From Heterohyrax brucei (lineage: Eukaryota > Chordata > Mammalia > Hyracoidea > Procaviidae), in assembly GCA_028571685.1 (NCBI GenBank), contig CM053158.1:60170001-60234000 (forward strand): a stretch of 64,000 nucleotides of DNA, written 5' to 3'. Shown here piece after piece: positions 21,561-33,644 of the stretch. Within the stretch, counting starts at the first letter, position 1; each line of letters begins with the position of its first letter. Below the pieces are notes generated by a model. The model did no database searches, was not told where the DNA came from, and saw only the letters and a program-made list of their open reading frames with translations. A program made the position numbers and the translations under genes.

Positions 21561-21764
21561 AACTCTCTTCTGATGTATCATTTTGTTTTATTTACTCCTT
21601 GACTTGGAAAAGAAGGCTTCTCATATGCCCTACATAATATTATATATAATGCAAATTTTTCCTTTTAATAAGGCAAATTATGATACAAAGCAGAACACAA
21701 TGAGATGGTGAAAGGAAAATAGTTATCCTACAGCTGCAGAGAAATTGCTAATTTAAGCCAAAGT

Positions 21765-21965
21765 GTTGCTGCTGTTGTTGTTGTGTGCTGTCCAGTAGGT
21801 TCTACTTCACAGTGACCCTTTGCACCCTGAACATAACACTGCCTGTTCCTGTGCCATGCCCACAATCATTTTCATGCTTAAGCCCATGTTGCAGCCACTG
21901 TGTCAATCCATCTTGTTGATGGTTTTCCTCTTTTTCACTGATCCTCTACCAAGCGTGATGTGTCT
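21765..21965 (-). mobile_element. RTE (BovB-like) LINE 3' end, minus strand
   Basis: It starts with GTTGTTGTTG (the reversed CAACAAC tail), then GCAGCCACTGTGTCAATCCA and CTTGTTGATGGTTTTCCTCT. Reversed, this matches the 3' ends at 43650-44045 and 46432-46926 (GATGGATTGACACAGTGGC). Confidence 0.8.
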
Positions 21966-22440
21966 TAGGCTGGGTTCCCTAGGGAATCAAAACCAGTAGC
22001 ATGTATAATATGTATAAAGAAAGATTTATATAAAGGAAACAGCTCATGCAACTTTAGAAGCTGAAATGTCCCAAGTCCTGGATCAGAGTGCAAGCCTCAT
22101 GCAGCTGTGGAAGCTAGTGAACCTAGGGTCGCAGGTCAGAAATTAGAGTTCCAGATCACAGGCTGTGAAGGCCAATGAATCCCAAGATGGTGGGTGAGAC
22201 TGTAAGGTTTCAGTTGGTTCACAAAGCTGCAGGGGCTGAGGAAACCAGGATCGGCAGATCATGGAATAGGGCTCTTACTTGCAGGCTATGATGGTCGATG
22301 AATCAAATAGCTGCTAGTTCAAGTACCAGGAACCAGAAACGAAAAGAGGAGAGAACAGGAGCTGCTGGTAACGTGAGTAGACAGAAGTAGCCAGCTGAAG
22401 GCGGGGAGATGAAGACTAAGGGCTGGCAGTGAGCCCTCGC
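21966..22440 (-). mobile_element. LTR-like repeat, probably antisense
   Basis: It begins GGCTGGGTTCCCTAGGGAAT with AAAGATTTATATAAAGGAAA, a layout seen in antisense mammalian ERVL/MaLR LTRs, and has internal near-repeats around CAGATCATGG/CAGATCACAG. The family is not assigned. Confidence 0.45.
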
Positions 22441-22444
22441 AGGC

Positions 22445-22560
22445 CCCACCTCTGTTCGTTGACCTTGTTCCCTGCAACTTTGCTAAATTCCTCTATTAGC
22501 TCTAGAAGTTTTGAGCATGGTGCATCCTTGTAGAGAAGTGATGAAAAGATTGGTAGAGAC
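22445..22560 (-). mobile_element. short L1 ORF2 fragment
   Basis: CCCTGCAACTTTGCTAAATT is the reverse of an L1 ORF2 segment near the catalytic site. Confidence 0.6.
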
Positions 22561-22756
22561 CACTAAGAGCTAAGTGAATGGGATTGGATTTTGTTTGGTG
22601 GGGTATAAGAAGTGAATATAAAATAAAAATATTTTAATATCCATGTACAGTGGAAGTAGTAGATGTGAGAGTGCCTGGAACCAGCAAGAATATGATGATG
22701 TCTTTACAATAATTTTGAAAATAAAGCAAGCAAGACTTGAAAGATACCAGAAAACC

Positions 22757-22964
22757 AAAAAAACCCACCGCCGCCAAGTTGTCCTGATTCACATTCATAG
22801 CAACTCTGTAGAGCAGAACTGCCTTATCGGGCTTCCAAGGCTGTAACCTTTAAGGAAGCAGGCTGCCATTTCTTTCTCCTATGGAGCAGCTGTGGGTTTG
22901 AACTCCCAACGTTTTGGTTAGCAGCCAAGTGCTTAAGCAGTACTCCACCAGAGCTTTTTCTGAG
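22757..22964 (-). repeat. AfroSINE, long type
   Basis: Reversed tail CACCGCCGCCAAGTTGTCCT, body GGCTGTAACCTTTAAGGAAG, head end AAGTGCTTAAGCAGTACTCC. Confidence 0.85.
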
Positions 22965-24389
22965 AGATCACAGAGATAAAGATAGCTTATACTTTGTATT
23001 TCAATGGACTAGGAAGTAACTATAAAGAGATAAAAAATGGACACAGTGGGCCTGTTTGAAGTAAGGAAAAAGGAGAAATGCTCTGATGAATCTGTTAAAT
23101 TTCAGGTCTTGATTGGCTATTCCAAAGAAGCACCTTCTGGCATGTAACTAGAGTAGATGTGAGTGTGCAAATGTATGGAGAATGGGAGGAGCAGGTGGTA
23201 TGGATAGTGGGGAAAGAATGACAGGTACTTGATTCATCAGGTGTGGTTCTCAAACTTCAGTGAGGTGCCATTTTCATTTTTTGGTCATATCTCCATATGA
23301 CCTGCACAACTTTTTAACTGATTTACAATTCCATCAAATCACAGGTTTTGATGTCCTAAATATGTTTTTCCTGTTGTAAAAAAGCTATTAAAATGTTCAT
23401 CCTTCTACCAATTAAAATCATCTGGCATACTAGAATGGCAGTCTCACACTTTGCAAAACTGGTCTTGATAATAAGAGGAGCAAGCACAGAGAGGCACACC
23501 ATTGGGGTGGTGTCCACATGGAGAAAGGGAAGAGACTGTTCCAATAAGGAGACATACCCTCTTACTGAAGCAGAGAAGCCTAAATAATGAAAAGGAAGAG
23601 AAATGAAAACATAAACCTGTGTTTTCATAACTGTAAACTATGATCCATTAATGGGCCATGAAAACAATTTAATGGGTCAGGACTGGCTTATTTTAAAATG
23701 AAGTATAATAGAAGTGCCAATTTGCATTGCAGGTTGCTGAGGACCAATAGTGTTTCAAGAAACTTGTTTTAAATATGTGTGAATGTGTATAGTAGGTCAA
23801 GATTTCTTATTATAGGTTATAGTCATGGAATAAATAATAAAGGATGGTATTACCTTCTGACGTCCCTTCGCTGAAGGACTTAGTCATGCATCTAGGATAT
23901 TAATTACAGGAAATGTTAAGTGTATTGCTAAATATGCTCAAGTTTGCTTTCTCTGGAGACAGAGTGGGAAGTATCTCTAAAGACTAAGTTAGGCCTAAGG
24001 GAAGAATGATTTAAACTGATTCATTTTTAAGATAAAGTAGAGAAAAAGGAATATGTACTAAACTCCCTTGTCATTTCAGCTGATGCTTTGTTTATGATAT
24101 GAGGGCATATAGTTCTACATATTTGGGGTAATGTGTACACACACACACAAATACCTAGATTGGAGTGACAAAGAATGACTACTTGATATTTCTGCTTTTT
24201 AAAAATACAAAAATTTAAAAGAAAAATGATAATAGGTTATTTTCCTGCTAAGAAGCAGATAGTTAAGAAATATTTTACCTCCAGGGAGTGCTTTGTGTGT
24301 TAAGACTGAGAACCAGAATAGGGGAGGAGGTTATTATCAGAGATCCTGTTAAACCTGAAATCCCTGTCTCTGTAATTTAGCATTCCTAA
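22965..24389. other. intron, unassigned
   Basis: 23235-23360 and 23640-23760 have phrases typical of old hAT miniature elements (TGGTTCTCAAACTTCAGTG; GGGCCATGAAAACAATTTAA) but are too diverged to name. A short CA tract lies at 24137-24150. Confidence 0.3.
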
Positions 24390-25205
24390 AGATCAGTGGA
24401 TTACACCATGTTCTACAACAGTGGTGTGTACACACGAATCGTTCTGTAAGTGTGCTTAGTGGACTCCTGAAGATCTCTGGAACCTTCCCAGGAAGTCTAC
24501 ATGTCAAAAGATTTCTGTGATAATGTCAAGGCATTATTTGCTTTTTACCCACCATTGTGCCATCAGTGCAAACATCAGCACAGTGACAAATATGGGTTCA
24601 TCAAGACAGTGGCAGACTATACTGGCTTTTCACTTAAGAATGTCCTTGATGATGCAGTAAAAATGATTAATTTCATTAAATTTCAACCCCTTTTACTATG
24701 CTGTAATGAAACAAGAAGTACACATAAAGTGCTTCTTACATATTGAAATGTGATGGCGTTTTTAAGGAAAAATATTTGTGCAGTTGGGCTGCTCTTTTAA
24801 AGAAATACTGAAGAACTGAAAAATGTAGTTACTCAGGGCTTTTGTTTTTTCCACTCAAAATGAATCAAGTTAGTCTGTCACTTCAAGGAAAACAACTGAT
24901 AGTATTTATTACCAATGATAAAGTTCACGTTTTCAAGCAAAAAAGAGAATTTTGGAAGAGTTGTTTCTGCCACAATAAGCTTGACAACTTTCTATTAAAG
25001 AATTTTCTAGAGAGATCACCATGTTATTACTGTTTTTCTGTTTGTTTTTTAACATTCCATCATGAAATGTGTTAACATTTGAGAGATCTACATAAGTCAA
25101 TGATCCAGTATTTTCCAAATGGCCAGAGACTAATGCTACAAAATCAAGCATGGTTTAAAGACCCATTCAAGTGCAAAAGAGACCCAGAGATTTTAATGCA
25201 CTGTT
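24390..25205 (+). pseudogene. hAT-Charlie transposase fossil
   Basis: Readable transposase pieces lie in order on the plus strand: SLKNVLDDAVKMINFIK at about 24630-24680, then MNQVSLSLQGKQL at 24860, and a stretch rich in FWKSC / NKLDNF at 24950-25000. After a frame change comes LQNQAWFKDPF at about 25135-25165. These match the ZBED-like C-terminal part of Charlie-group hAT transposases. Stops and frameshifts make it dead. The zinc-finger and N-terminal parts are not seen. A reversed AfroSINE follows directly. Confidence 0.8.
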
Positions 25206-25212
25206 TTTATGG

Positions 25213-25365
25213 TTGTTAGTTGCCAGTCCAGTCGTTTCCAATGCACAGTGAACCCATGTGAGCAGGGTAGAATTGCTCCATTGAGTTTTCAAAGCTGTGA
25301 CCTTTCAGAAGCAGACGATAGGTCTGACTTCCAAGGGGCCTCTGGGTACATCTGAACATCCAGCT
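25213..25365 (-). repeat. AfroSINE or RTE tail, degenerate
   Basis: GTTAGTTGCCAGTCCAGTCG resembles the reversed tail shared by the SINE and RTE; AAAGCTGTGACCTTTCAGAA and GCCTCTGGGTACATCTGAAC are long-type SINE body. Confidence 0.6.
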
Positions 25366-25950
25366 TTTATTTATTTATTAATATTTTAATGTGCTTTAAG
25401 TGAAAGGCTACAACCCAAGTCAATTTGTCACACTTACACACACATTGCTATGCAACTCTAGCTGCTTTCCTTACACTGTGACAGCACACTCTTCCTTTCC
25501 ACCCTGTATATCCTGTGTCCATTGAACTCCTTTCTCCCTTTACTCTCTTGTCTCACCTCTGGATAGGAGCTGCCCAGTTAGTCTCATGTATCTACTTAAG
25601 CTAAGAAGCACACTCTTTACCAGTGTCATTTTATGTCTTTTAGTCCCATCCAATCTTTGCCTGAAGGGTTGTTTCAGGAATGGTTTCCATTCTGAGCTAA
25701 CAGAGTCTAGGAGCCATGTCCCCTCTCCCACTATCTTCCCACCTGCAGTGATGAGCTTCTTGGACAGCCCCTGTTTATCTATTTAAGTCTGAAACTTTGT
25801 TCGGCACCAGGATCACTGAATGTTTTATATACTCCTGTTCACCCTCTGTCTGGGAAGCTGGCATTGGTGCTAGATGCAGTTTGGGGTTAAAGAGTCTGGA
25901 GGCCACTCTACCTGGGGTGTCCTCCAAGCTGAGGGACCATCATTTTAGAG
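25366..25950 (-). mobile_element. L1 3' UTR-only fragment, minus strand
   Basis: Positions 25460-25780 share the order GACAGCACACTCTTCCTTTC, TGTCCATTGAACTCC and TCTCATGTATCTACTTAAG with 29500-29660 and 32950-33010. No ORF2 precedes it. Confidence 0.7.
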
Positions 25951-26261
25951 TTCTAGTTCTGCATACTTAGGTTTCTTTCCATCTTTATTCAGAAACTTAT
26001 TCTAATTAGTAAATGAGAAAGTTTTAATCATAATAGCAGAACCTTGTGGCAGATGCAATCCACACTTATATTGCCTTTATAAACCAGGTTCCTCTTCTTC
26101 CTCCCAGCCATATCATTAATAACATTACTATGAAATTTGCTTGTAAAGTAATAAGAGATTAGCTTTTTGCCCGAATGCTTTTCAACATATACAGCTTAAA
26201 ATGCCTCACATTTTAAAAGTTTAAATCTTTTTAGACTTAACATTGTGAAATGTCTATCTGA
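25951..26261. other. intron, no recognised feature
   Basis: AT-rich sequence. A 19-bp AfroSINE-tail-like motif (ACTCGACGGCACTTGG) at 26258-26275 directly borders the L1. Confidence 0.35.
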
Positions 26262-28645
26262 CTCGACGGCACTTGGCTGGCTTGGCTATTTTACTCAAAG
26301 TAATCTACATATACAATGTGATCTCAATACAAATTCCAGTGTTCTTTTTTAATGAGATGGAGAAACAAATCACCAACTTTGTTTGGAAAGGGAAGAAACC
26401 CCAGATAAGTAAAGCACTACTGAAGAAGGGGAACACAGTGGGAGGCCTCACACTACCCGACCTTAGAACCTACTGCACTGCCATGGTAGTGAAAATAGTC
26501 TAGTACTAGTACAAAGAGAGACATACCAACCAATGGAACAGAGTTGTGACCCCAGAGATGTCACCTTTCTCTTACGAACAGCTGATATTCAACAAAGACC
26601 CTAAGATTATAAACTGGGGTAAAAACAGTCTGTTTAACAAATGATGTTGGCAGAATTGGATGTCCATCTGGATAAAGTTGAAACAAGACCCGTATCTCAC
26701 ACTTTACACAAAAACTAACTCAAAATGGATCAAAGGCCTAAATATCAAACCTAAAATGATATAGATCATGACAGAAAATATAGGGTTAACAATAGAAGAT
26801 CTAGTACACAGCTTAAACTTCAAAATCTGAGAAACAAAGCATGAACAACAGAAGAGAAAATAGATAAATAGGAACTACTAAGAATCAGACACTTGCTCAC
26901 CCATAGACTTTATCAAGACTTAAAAAGAGCACCTACAGAATGGGAAAAAATATTTGGCAGCTACATGTTGGACCAATGTCTGATCTCCATAATCTACAAG
27001 GTACTTCAAAATATTGACAAGAAAAAGGCAAATGACCCAATTAAGTGATGAGCAAAGGAGATGGACAGACACTTCACCAAAGAGGATATCCAGGTAGCCA
27101 AAAGACATAAGAGGAAATGCTCACAACCATTAGCTATTAGAGAAATCCAAATAAAAACTACAATGAGATATTATCTCACCCCAATGAGGTTGGCCATAAT
27201 CCAAAAAAACCCAAAACAACAAATGCTGGAGGGGCTGTGGAGAGATTGGAACTCTCCTCCACTGCTGATGGGATTGCAAAATGGTACAACTGCTTAGGAA
27301 AGCAATTTGGCACTTCCTTAAAAAGCTAGAAATAGATATACCCTTTGATCCAGTAATCCACCACTTGGAATATATCTGCAGAAACAAAGGCTGTCACACA
27401 AACTACGTGCACACAAATGTTTATTGCAGCGCAGTCCACAACAGTAAAAAGATGGAATCAACCTAGATGCCCGTTAGCAGGTGAATGGATAAACAACCTA
27501 TGGTACATATACTCAATGGAACACTATGCAATGATAAAGAACAATAATGATTTTAGCAAGCTCTCATAACTTGGTTTCAATTAGAAGACAGTATGCTGAG
27601 TGAAATCAATCAGCAGCAAAAGGACAAATGCTATATGAGACCCCTGCTATAAGGACTTAAAAATAGACTTATATATAGAAGAAAAGACTCTTTGATAGCT
27701 ACAAGGGTGGCGAAGGAGAGAGAGGGTTGGTCAGAGATTAGATAGTTGATAGCATTTTGGTTAGTTGAAAGAAGTGACAGCACACAGTAGAAGGAAGATC
27801 AACTTAACTGGACTTCACCATAAACTGAAAGCTCTTCTAATCTCAACCCAATATTGCAAGGATAGACTATTGGGGATGGGGGTTTAGGGACCATGCTTTC
27901 AGGGGACGTTGAGGCCAACTAGCATAACTAGCTTATTGCTAAGAGAGTCTTCTGCATTGGTGTATTGGTGAGTGCTATCTGGCGTCTTAAAAACTAGCAG
28001 GTTGTCATCTGAGGTACACCAAATTGTCCCAGCTCATCCAGAACAGATGATGATGACCAAGAACAACAAAGACATGAGGCAAAAAGAGCCCAGGAGTTCG
28101 ACCCATGTGAATGGAAGACTGTATCAACACGTGACCAGAAGAATCAGATGATGCCCAGCTACCACTAGGGACAACCATGACGGGGCATACAATATACAGT
28201 CCCTGTGGCAACATGAGAAAAAGAGGGGTTCCATTCAAGAACTCTGCTAAACCAGAACCGATGGTTCAATGGCCTGGAGGATCCCCTCGGAGCATGGCCC
28301 CTAGATTTGCTGCTGCCCCAACCAGAAAACACTACTGAGGTCAACTCTTTTGACAAGAATGGACTGGACTCGAGGACACAGGTGGACCTTGTGGTGTGTG
28401 TGCTGTATGGCTCTGTGCATTTATAGGAGGCTGTCCTACTGGCCTCTTTCTAGATGGGAGAGCAGAAGGTGGAGAGGAGGGGACAGGAGCCTGTTAAGAG
28501 GATACTAGAAGTATAGAATGAAAAGGAGTGTCCTGTCACTGGGCAAGGAGAGCAGAAGAAGCTGAAGATAGGCGGGCATGCAAAATAGATTTGGATTGTA
28601 TACTTGCACTTAATCACACACACAAAAAAGTTTTTCTAAATGTGA
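26262..28645 (+). mobile_element. L1, ORF2 C-terminal third and complete 3' UTR
   Basis: This is the best-preserved L1 3' end in the window. ORF2 enters at GATGGAGAAACAAATCACCA, has an open stretch to 26503 (FVWKGKKPQISKALLKKGN), and continues in broken frames to the C-terminus at about 27540. The 3' UTR follows from about 27600 to 28620, ending CACACACAAAAAAG. Its segments (CCAGCTACCACTAGGGACAA, ATGGTTCAATGGCCTGGAGG) serve as the reference for the reversed 3' UTR pieces at 17.5, 25.4, 29.4, 32.9 and 55.1 kb. Confidence 0.9.
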
Positions 28646-28807
28646 GGCATTTTAAGCTATTCTAGTGTTGACTAATATAGCTTGAATGACCTTCAGTTTG
28701 TAAACAGGATAAAGTACGTCATTAGAAAGTAATTTCTGGATAATTAACATAACTTGTATCATTTTGTTACTTCCTCTTATCCAGTATGACAGCCTCGTAG
28801 AGACTGA
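28646..28807. other. intron, no recognised feature
   Basis: Short AT-rich spacer. Confidence 0.4.
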
Positions 28808-28967
28808 GGGAAATCCTGATGGCATAGTGGTTAATTACTACGGCTGCTAATCAAAAGAGTGACAGTCCAAATTCACCAGGTACTTCGTGGAACCCTGTGG
28901 GGCTGTTCTACTCTGTTCTTTAGGGTTGCTGTGAGTCAGAATTGACTCCATGGCAATGGGCTTGTAG
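28808..28967 (+). repeat. AfroSINE, short type
   Basis: GGGAAATCCTGATGGCATAG head, GACAGTCCAAATTCACCAGG B-box area, GACTCCATGGCAATGGGCTT tail. Confidence 0.9.
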
Positions 28968-29414
28968 AACCGGCTACTAGAATCCTAATGGTGGTTAGGA
29001 AGAGGCATAGAAATGAATGGAAGTGGAGGTTTGGAAAGTTTGTTTGTTATAGAGTTTTTTGAGCATATTTCCCAAAGCCTGCAGATCACGTGCTAATCAT
29101 GACAGAAATCTACTTTTTATTCCTAAAGAAGAGATTAAACCTTATTTCAGTTGATAAATGCCCTCATATTTTGATATAGTTTTACTTGTTTTCTAAAGTA
29201 TTATTATTTTAGATACTCTATACTGTAGTGATTTCAAAATGAGAATTTTTTTTTTGGTCTCCATCCCCATCCCACCACTGCAGCAGGTACTGCAGCTCTC
29301 TAGGCATGCTACCCAGCTTCCTTTTTCACCTAGCCTGGGATTTCCCTTCATATCTCTCCTGAACCCTGGATCTTAATTTACCCCCTTGTCTTTTTCTGTG
29401 AAAGTTGCGTTTGT
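28968..29414. other. intron, no recognised feature
   Basis: A pyrimidine-rich stretch from 29245 may be the start of the following repeat. Nothing else is recognised. Confidence 0.35.
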
Positions 29415-29757
29415 TTGTTTGTTTTAAATTTAGCTTTAAGGGGAAGTTTACAGCTCCCATTAGCTTCTCCTATAAACATTTATACATTGTTGTGTGATCC
29501 TAGTTGCCTCTCTATAGTGTGACTGACAGCCCACTCCTGCTTTCCATCCCTGACTTCCTGTGTCCATTCAACAGTTCCTGTCCCTTTCTACCTTCTCATC
29601 TCACTTTCAAACAGGAGTTGCCCATTTGGTCTCATGTATCTATTTGAAATAAGCACTCTCTTCACAAGTATCATTTTATGTGCTATAGTGCAGGCTGATG
29701 TTTGCCTAAAGAATTGGCTTCAGGAATTTACCCCGTTTTCTTGAGGAACCATATCCT
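29415..29757 (-). mobile_element. L1 3' UTR-only fragment, minus strand
   Basis: It follows a GTTTGTTTGTTT tract, then GGGGAAGTTTACAGCTCCCA, CTGTGTCCATTCAACAGTTC and GGTCTCATGTATCTATTTGA, matching the reversed 3' UTR order at 25.4 kb. Confidence 0.75.
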
Positions 29758-30560
29758 CGAGTAGCTTCCTGAGAAAAGGTACATAGAGACAGAAAGTTTT
29801 TGAGACCTTACATGTCTGCTAATGGCTTTCGATTTTATGTCTGAGCAAACCACAAGTTTTGAAGTAATTACCCCTCTGTTTTGAAAGCTTTGCCTGTCTT
29901 CCAACTTGGGTGGGGTCAGGAGTCAGCCACCATTCTGATTCACATTCTCTGTATTTTTGTTCGTATATATTTTTAAATGTAAACTTTTTCCCACCTCCAT
30001 TCTGGAAGCTTTTAAGATTTTTTCATTTTTTTTTTTAATTCCTGCTGTTTCAAATTTCATAATACAGTGCCTTGGTGTGGGTCTGTTTTACATTCTTTTA
30101 AATTTTTTCCCTTAATTTTTCATTTTGTTTTATTTTATATTGAGTGTTGATAGGCCCTGCCATTCTAGCAACGTATGCCCTTTGTTTATGGGAGATTACT
30201 TTGTTCTTCTTTGATTCTTATACTACTCTTCCTTGTTTTTCTCACTAGAACTTATAGCATTTAGTGGTTGTGACTCCTGGGCTGATCTCTTCATTTTCTT
30301 TCACTTTTCAATCTATCAGTTTTTATCTGTACCTTTCAGTCTACTTTCTAGGAGATGTCCTCAAATTTATCTTCCACTGCATGTATGTATGAATATGCAT
30401 ATATGTCTACTTTCTGATTTTTAACTTCTAGGAATGCAGTACTTTCTTTTACAGCTCCTTGTTATTGCACGGATACAGTATCTTTCGTACCATTTATTGC
30501 TTGCTCAGAGCTCCACTTTTCTGCTTGACTTTGTCTCTGTCTTTCATAATAAAGGCTTTC
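29758..30560. repeat. ancient interspersed repeat, family not assigned
   Basis: Phrases such as GACCTTACATGTCTGCTAAT, CCTTGGTGTGGGTCTGTTTT, CTCCTGGGCTGATCTCTTCA and TTTCTAGGAGATGTCCTCAA are typical of a widespread old mammalian repeat, probably LINE-related. It is strongly diverged. Confidence 0.4.
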
Positions 30561-32220
30561 CTTGGGTATTAGGTTTCCTTGGCTATTATATTTGACAGTG
30601 ATATTCTGAAGGGCTGAATGGAAAGATGTGCAGGCCTGCACGGGGATCATAGACTGGCATGCTGCATTGGAGTGTATAAATGTAGCAAGCCACAGTTTCA
30701 ACTCTTCAGGTCTTTTCTCTAAAGGGAAATCATTCATTTGCATGGATGGTAGTCCATGGGACTACCTGGGGGACAGCCTGACTGCCAGGATTGTAGGAGC
30801 TTAGGGGACTTCACTGGTCCATGTATAGGCTTTGACTTTATCTCTCTTTTTGGTACCTGTCCTCCCCTCTGCAGGACTCTTCAAAAAGCAAGCTTCTCTT
30901 CTTGTGAGGTTGAGGATAGGGAGTTTCTACATATTATACCTAACAGACTCACACTCTTGCCTTTAGAGGTAACTGGTGCCTTCAAGCTGGAGTGCCCATG
31001 CCCCTGTTTCAGTTGAAAACAAGTTTTTGAAGAAGTAGAATAATTAAAGATGGAATCTGGCATCAAAAGACATCTTTAAGTACAGCAAAGAATTCATGTG
31101 GAGACTAAAGAAAGCTAATAAAAGAAAGTTGACAGGATAATGAAGTTATACACGTAAAGATAAGACTCTAATTCAAAAGCTTCCTGAATTTTTGTGATAT
31201 TTTTCTAAGGCCATTGACTACACCTTTTTTATTGACTAAGTTTCAAAAATTGTAGCCTAGTTTTACTTTCCTTTTGTGCTTTATAACATCCCTAAAAAGG
31301 ATGCAAGTTGAAAATCAAGTTTAGTTTTGTTTTCCTGTAGTGCTCTTAAACAGTGATTAAAGTTTTTTTTGTCAGTTTGTAGCTTTTTTTTTTTACACCC
31401 CCCCCCCCAAAGCTTTGTTATCCCCAGCAACTCAGGACTTCTTCCTCTTGATCCTGCGCCTCATCTGTATCAGACTGGTAACAAGGCTCTTTGACAGATG
31501 AGGAGACAGAGCAGACAGCATAAGCAATGCTGAAGCCCAGATGAAGCTCTGTACTTGTACAGCACGCTACTTTCTAAAGCAGAATAATTATTTACAGGCA
31601 AATGGAAAGGTGTCTGTGTTATGACAGGACAATTGCTATGCCTTCTTATTTTTTCTCCCAAACTTTTACTGCACTCAGTTTGTTATCCAAGAAGTGCCAG
31701 AGACAGCGGCCTGAGACACAATAAGGAAGAAGAAATGTCAGAGAAACTTAGGATGCTGCTGTTGTTGAATTCCCCCTCAAAAATGAAATTATGCCCAAAT
31801 CTGAGTAGTTGTCCAAATGACAATGTTACTAGGATACATATGAATGCACATTATATTTTGATTTTTTTCTACTTATTTGTTGTTTCCTTGGGCATTCTTA
31901 AAAACAAAAATAATTTTATATGCTTAGAAGACCCAGAGTGAGGTAAATTAAAGATTGCTCCACATTGGGGCAGCTTCAGGGTCTGTAACTACATTTCCAG
32001 GCATAGTTCTTTCCATTTTCCTCTTTAAAAAGATCTAACTCCCCCTCAGAATCATTAACCATCATTAGCCACTCCTCGTTGCTACTCCCTAAAATGCACC
32101 ACAGAGCGTTGCTCGTGTGCAAAGGAGCTGTATTGACAAGCAATGTCTGCAGCAGCTCTGCAGCTTGGCAGCCTCTCCCAGAGAACTTCCTCTCTGGGAC
32201 ACACACTAACAAAGGGAGAA
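30561..32220. other. repeat-poor intron
   Basis: No recognised repeat apart from a T-run and an 11-C run at 31382-31408. ORFs on both strands lack motifs and splice signals that would fit an exon. 31980-32230 is fairly GC-balanced and could hold a regulatory element. Confidence 0.35.
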
Positions 32221-32345
32221 ATGTGCCTCTGGAGCCAGACTGCCTGGGTTGTTGCCCTTGCTGTCTCACTGGAGCAAGTTGCTAACCCTCCAGTAGTATC
32301 AGCATAGTTTGCCCATTGTTTAAGAATGAAGAATTTCAAGGCAAC
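32221..32345 (+). repeat. MIR fragment
   Basis: CTGGAGCCAGACTGCCTGGG and GAGCAAGTTGCTAACC, then CCCATTGTTTAAGAATGAAG, follow the MIR core order. Confidence 0.75.
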
Positions 32346-32924
32346 AACAACAGACCATTAAGCCCATCCTAGGGCTTTCTAAGCATGGCGTCCTGTGCAA
32401 GTACCAGAGACATTACCAAGGCATGGCAGGTTAAGTGGGTACCCTAGTGTTACTTGAAGAAGGGTGCTAATGAGCAGTTTCTATTGGCCACAGCCAGCTG
32501 TGAGAGATCATTCAGCACTTTAAAACTAATTGCCATTGTCACTATTTTCTGTAGGTAGATCCCTGGTGAGTACCCATGCTACATAGAATTATTGCTGAGT
32601 CAATTCAGAATTGAATGAAGTAAGACTGAGGAGAAGAGAATAAAATATGACTGGCGGTCTCCCAATTCCTGCTATATAGTGTTAAGCTGTGTGAAGACCC
32701 AGTATAACTCTCATAAGCAGTGTGAAGCCTTGGACTGGCCAATCAACCGTGATCCAAATTAATTTGTTACAGTGCTGTATGAACTGAACTAAAATTTGAC
32801 CTAATTTTATGCAGTTAATTATTCAACAAAATATACTTGTAAGTACAACTCTATTTTATCATGTTTGATTGACGTAGCTTATTTAAAAAGTATTGTTTTA
32901 AACTACATTTTTTAAAAAACTATT
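32346..32924. other. intron, no recognised feature
   Basis: CATTCAGCACTTTAAAACTA and CAATCAACCGTGATCCAAAT are unassigned; no exon or repeat recognised. Confidence 0.35.
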
Positions 32925-33418
32925 ATCAAGAGCAGCTCCCACTGCTCTCCCTGCCCAGTGACAGCACACTCTTCCTCTCCATTCTGTACATGTCACATCC
33001 TCCTAACAGTCTCCTATCCCCTCCTTTCCACCCTGTCCCCCACACCCACTAAGAGGTCAGCCAGAAGACATCCTATAGATGCGTAGAACCATAAAGTGCA
33101 CACACGATATGGTTGCTCTGTGTCACTAAGTCCAATCCATTTCTGCCTGAAAAGTTGATCTTCATTATGATTTATGGACAGGGGCAGTATCAGGGCCAGG
33201 GCCCATGCTCCCAGGGGAATCCTGAGGCCCCTGGACCATCAGCTGCAATCTTTTAGTGGAGATCTCAGGCTGCACCTCTTTTTATTTTGTGTTGCCAGTG
33301 AGACTCAGCTTTGTGAGCCCCATCACGGCTATCACTGGTGGTGGCTGGGCACCACCCTATTCCTCTGGTCAAATGTCGATGTATAAACTACAATTTTTAG
33401 ACAGGCCTTCTTTTATTA
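32925..33418 (-). mobile_element. L1 3' UTR-only fragment, minus strand
   Basis: GACAGCACACTCTTCCTCTC, GGGCCCATGCTCCCAGGGGA (reverse of the 28285-28305 segment) and GTGGTGGCTGGGCACCACCC identify the elephant-type L1 3' UTR. Confidence 0.8.
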
Positions 33419-33419
33419 T

Positions 33420-33632
33420 TGGGACTCCCTGGGTGGCACAAACATTTAAGCACTCAGATGCTAACCAAAAGTTTGGTGGTTCAAGTTCACTAGGAGGCAT
33501 CCTGGAAAAAAGGCATGGTGATCTACTTCCAAAAGAAAAATTTGGTCATTGAAAACTCTATGGAATACAGTTTTACTATGACACACATGGGGTTGCCATG
33601 AGTCAGAATCAACTTGCTGACAACCAGTGAAT
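33420..33632 (+). repeat. AfroSINE, RTE-bodied type
   Basis: CCTGGGTGGCACAAACATTT head, GATCTACTTCCAAAAGAAAA body, GTCAGAATCAACTTGCTGAC tail. It lies exactly between the L1 3' UTR and the Tigger fossil. Confidence 0.9.
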
Positions 33633-33644
33633 CTTTTCTAGGTT

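Noticed and set aside
31440..31500. Sequence resembling the end of a ribosomal-protein-like pseudogene (basic residues on the minus strand)
   Set aside because: Only about seven basic residues could be read, with no upstream similarity, which is too little to support a processed pseudogene.
31976..32269. Minus-strand ORF of 97 codons in repeat-poor sequence
   Set aside because: No motif recognised, and its 5' part overlaps a MIR, so it is not a credible PRKAG2 or other exon.
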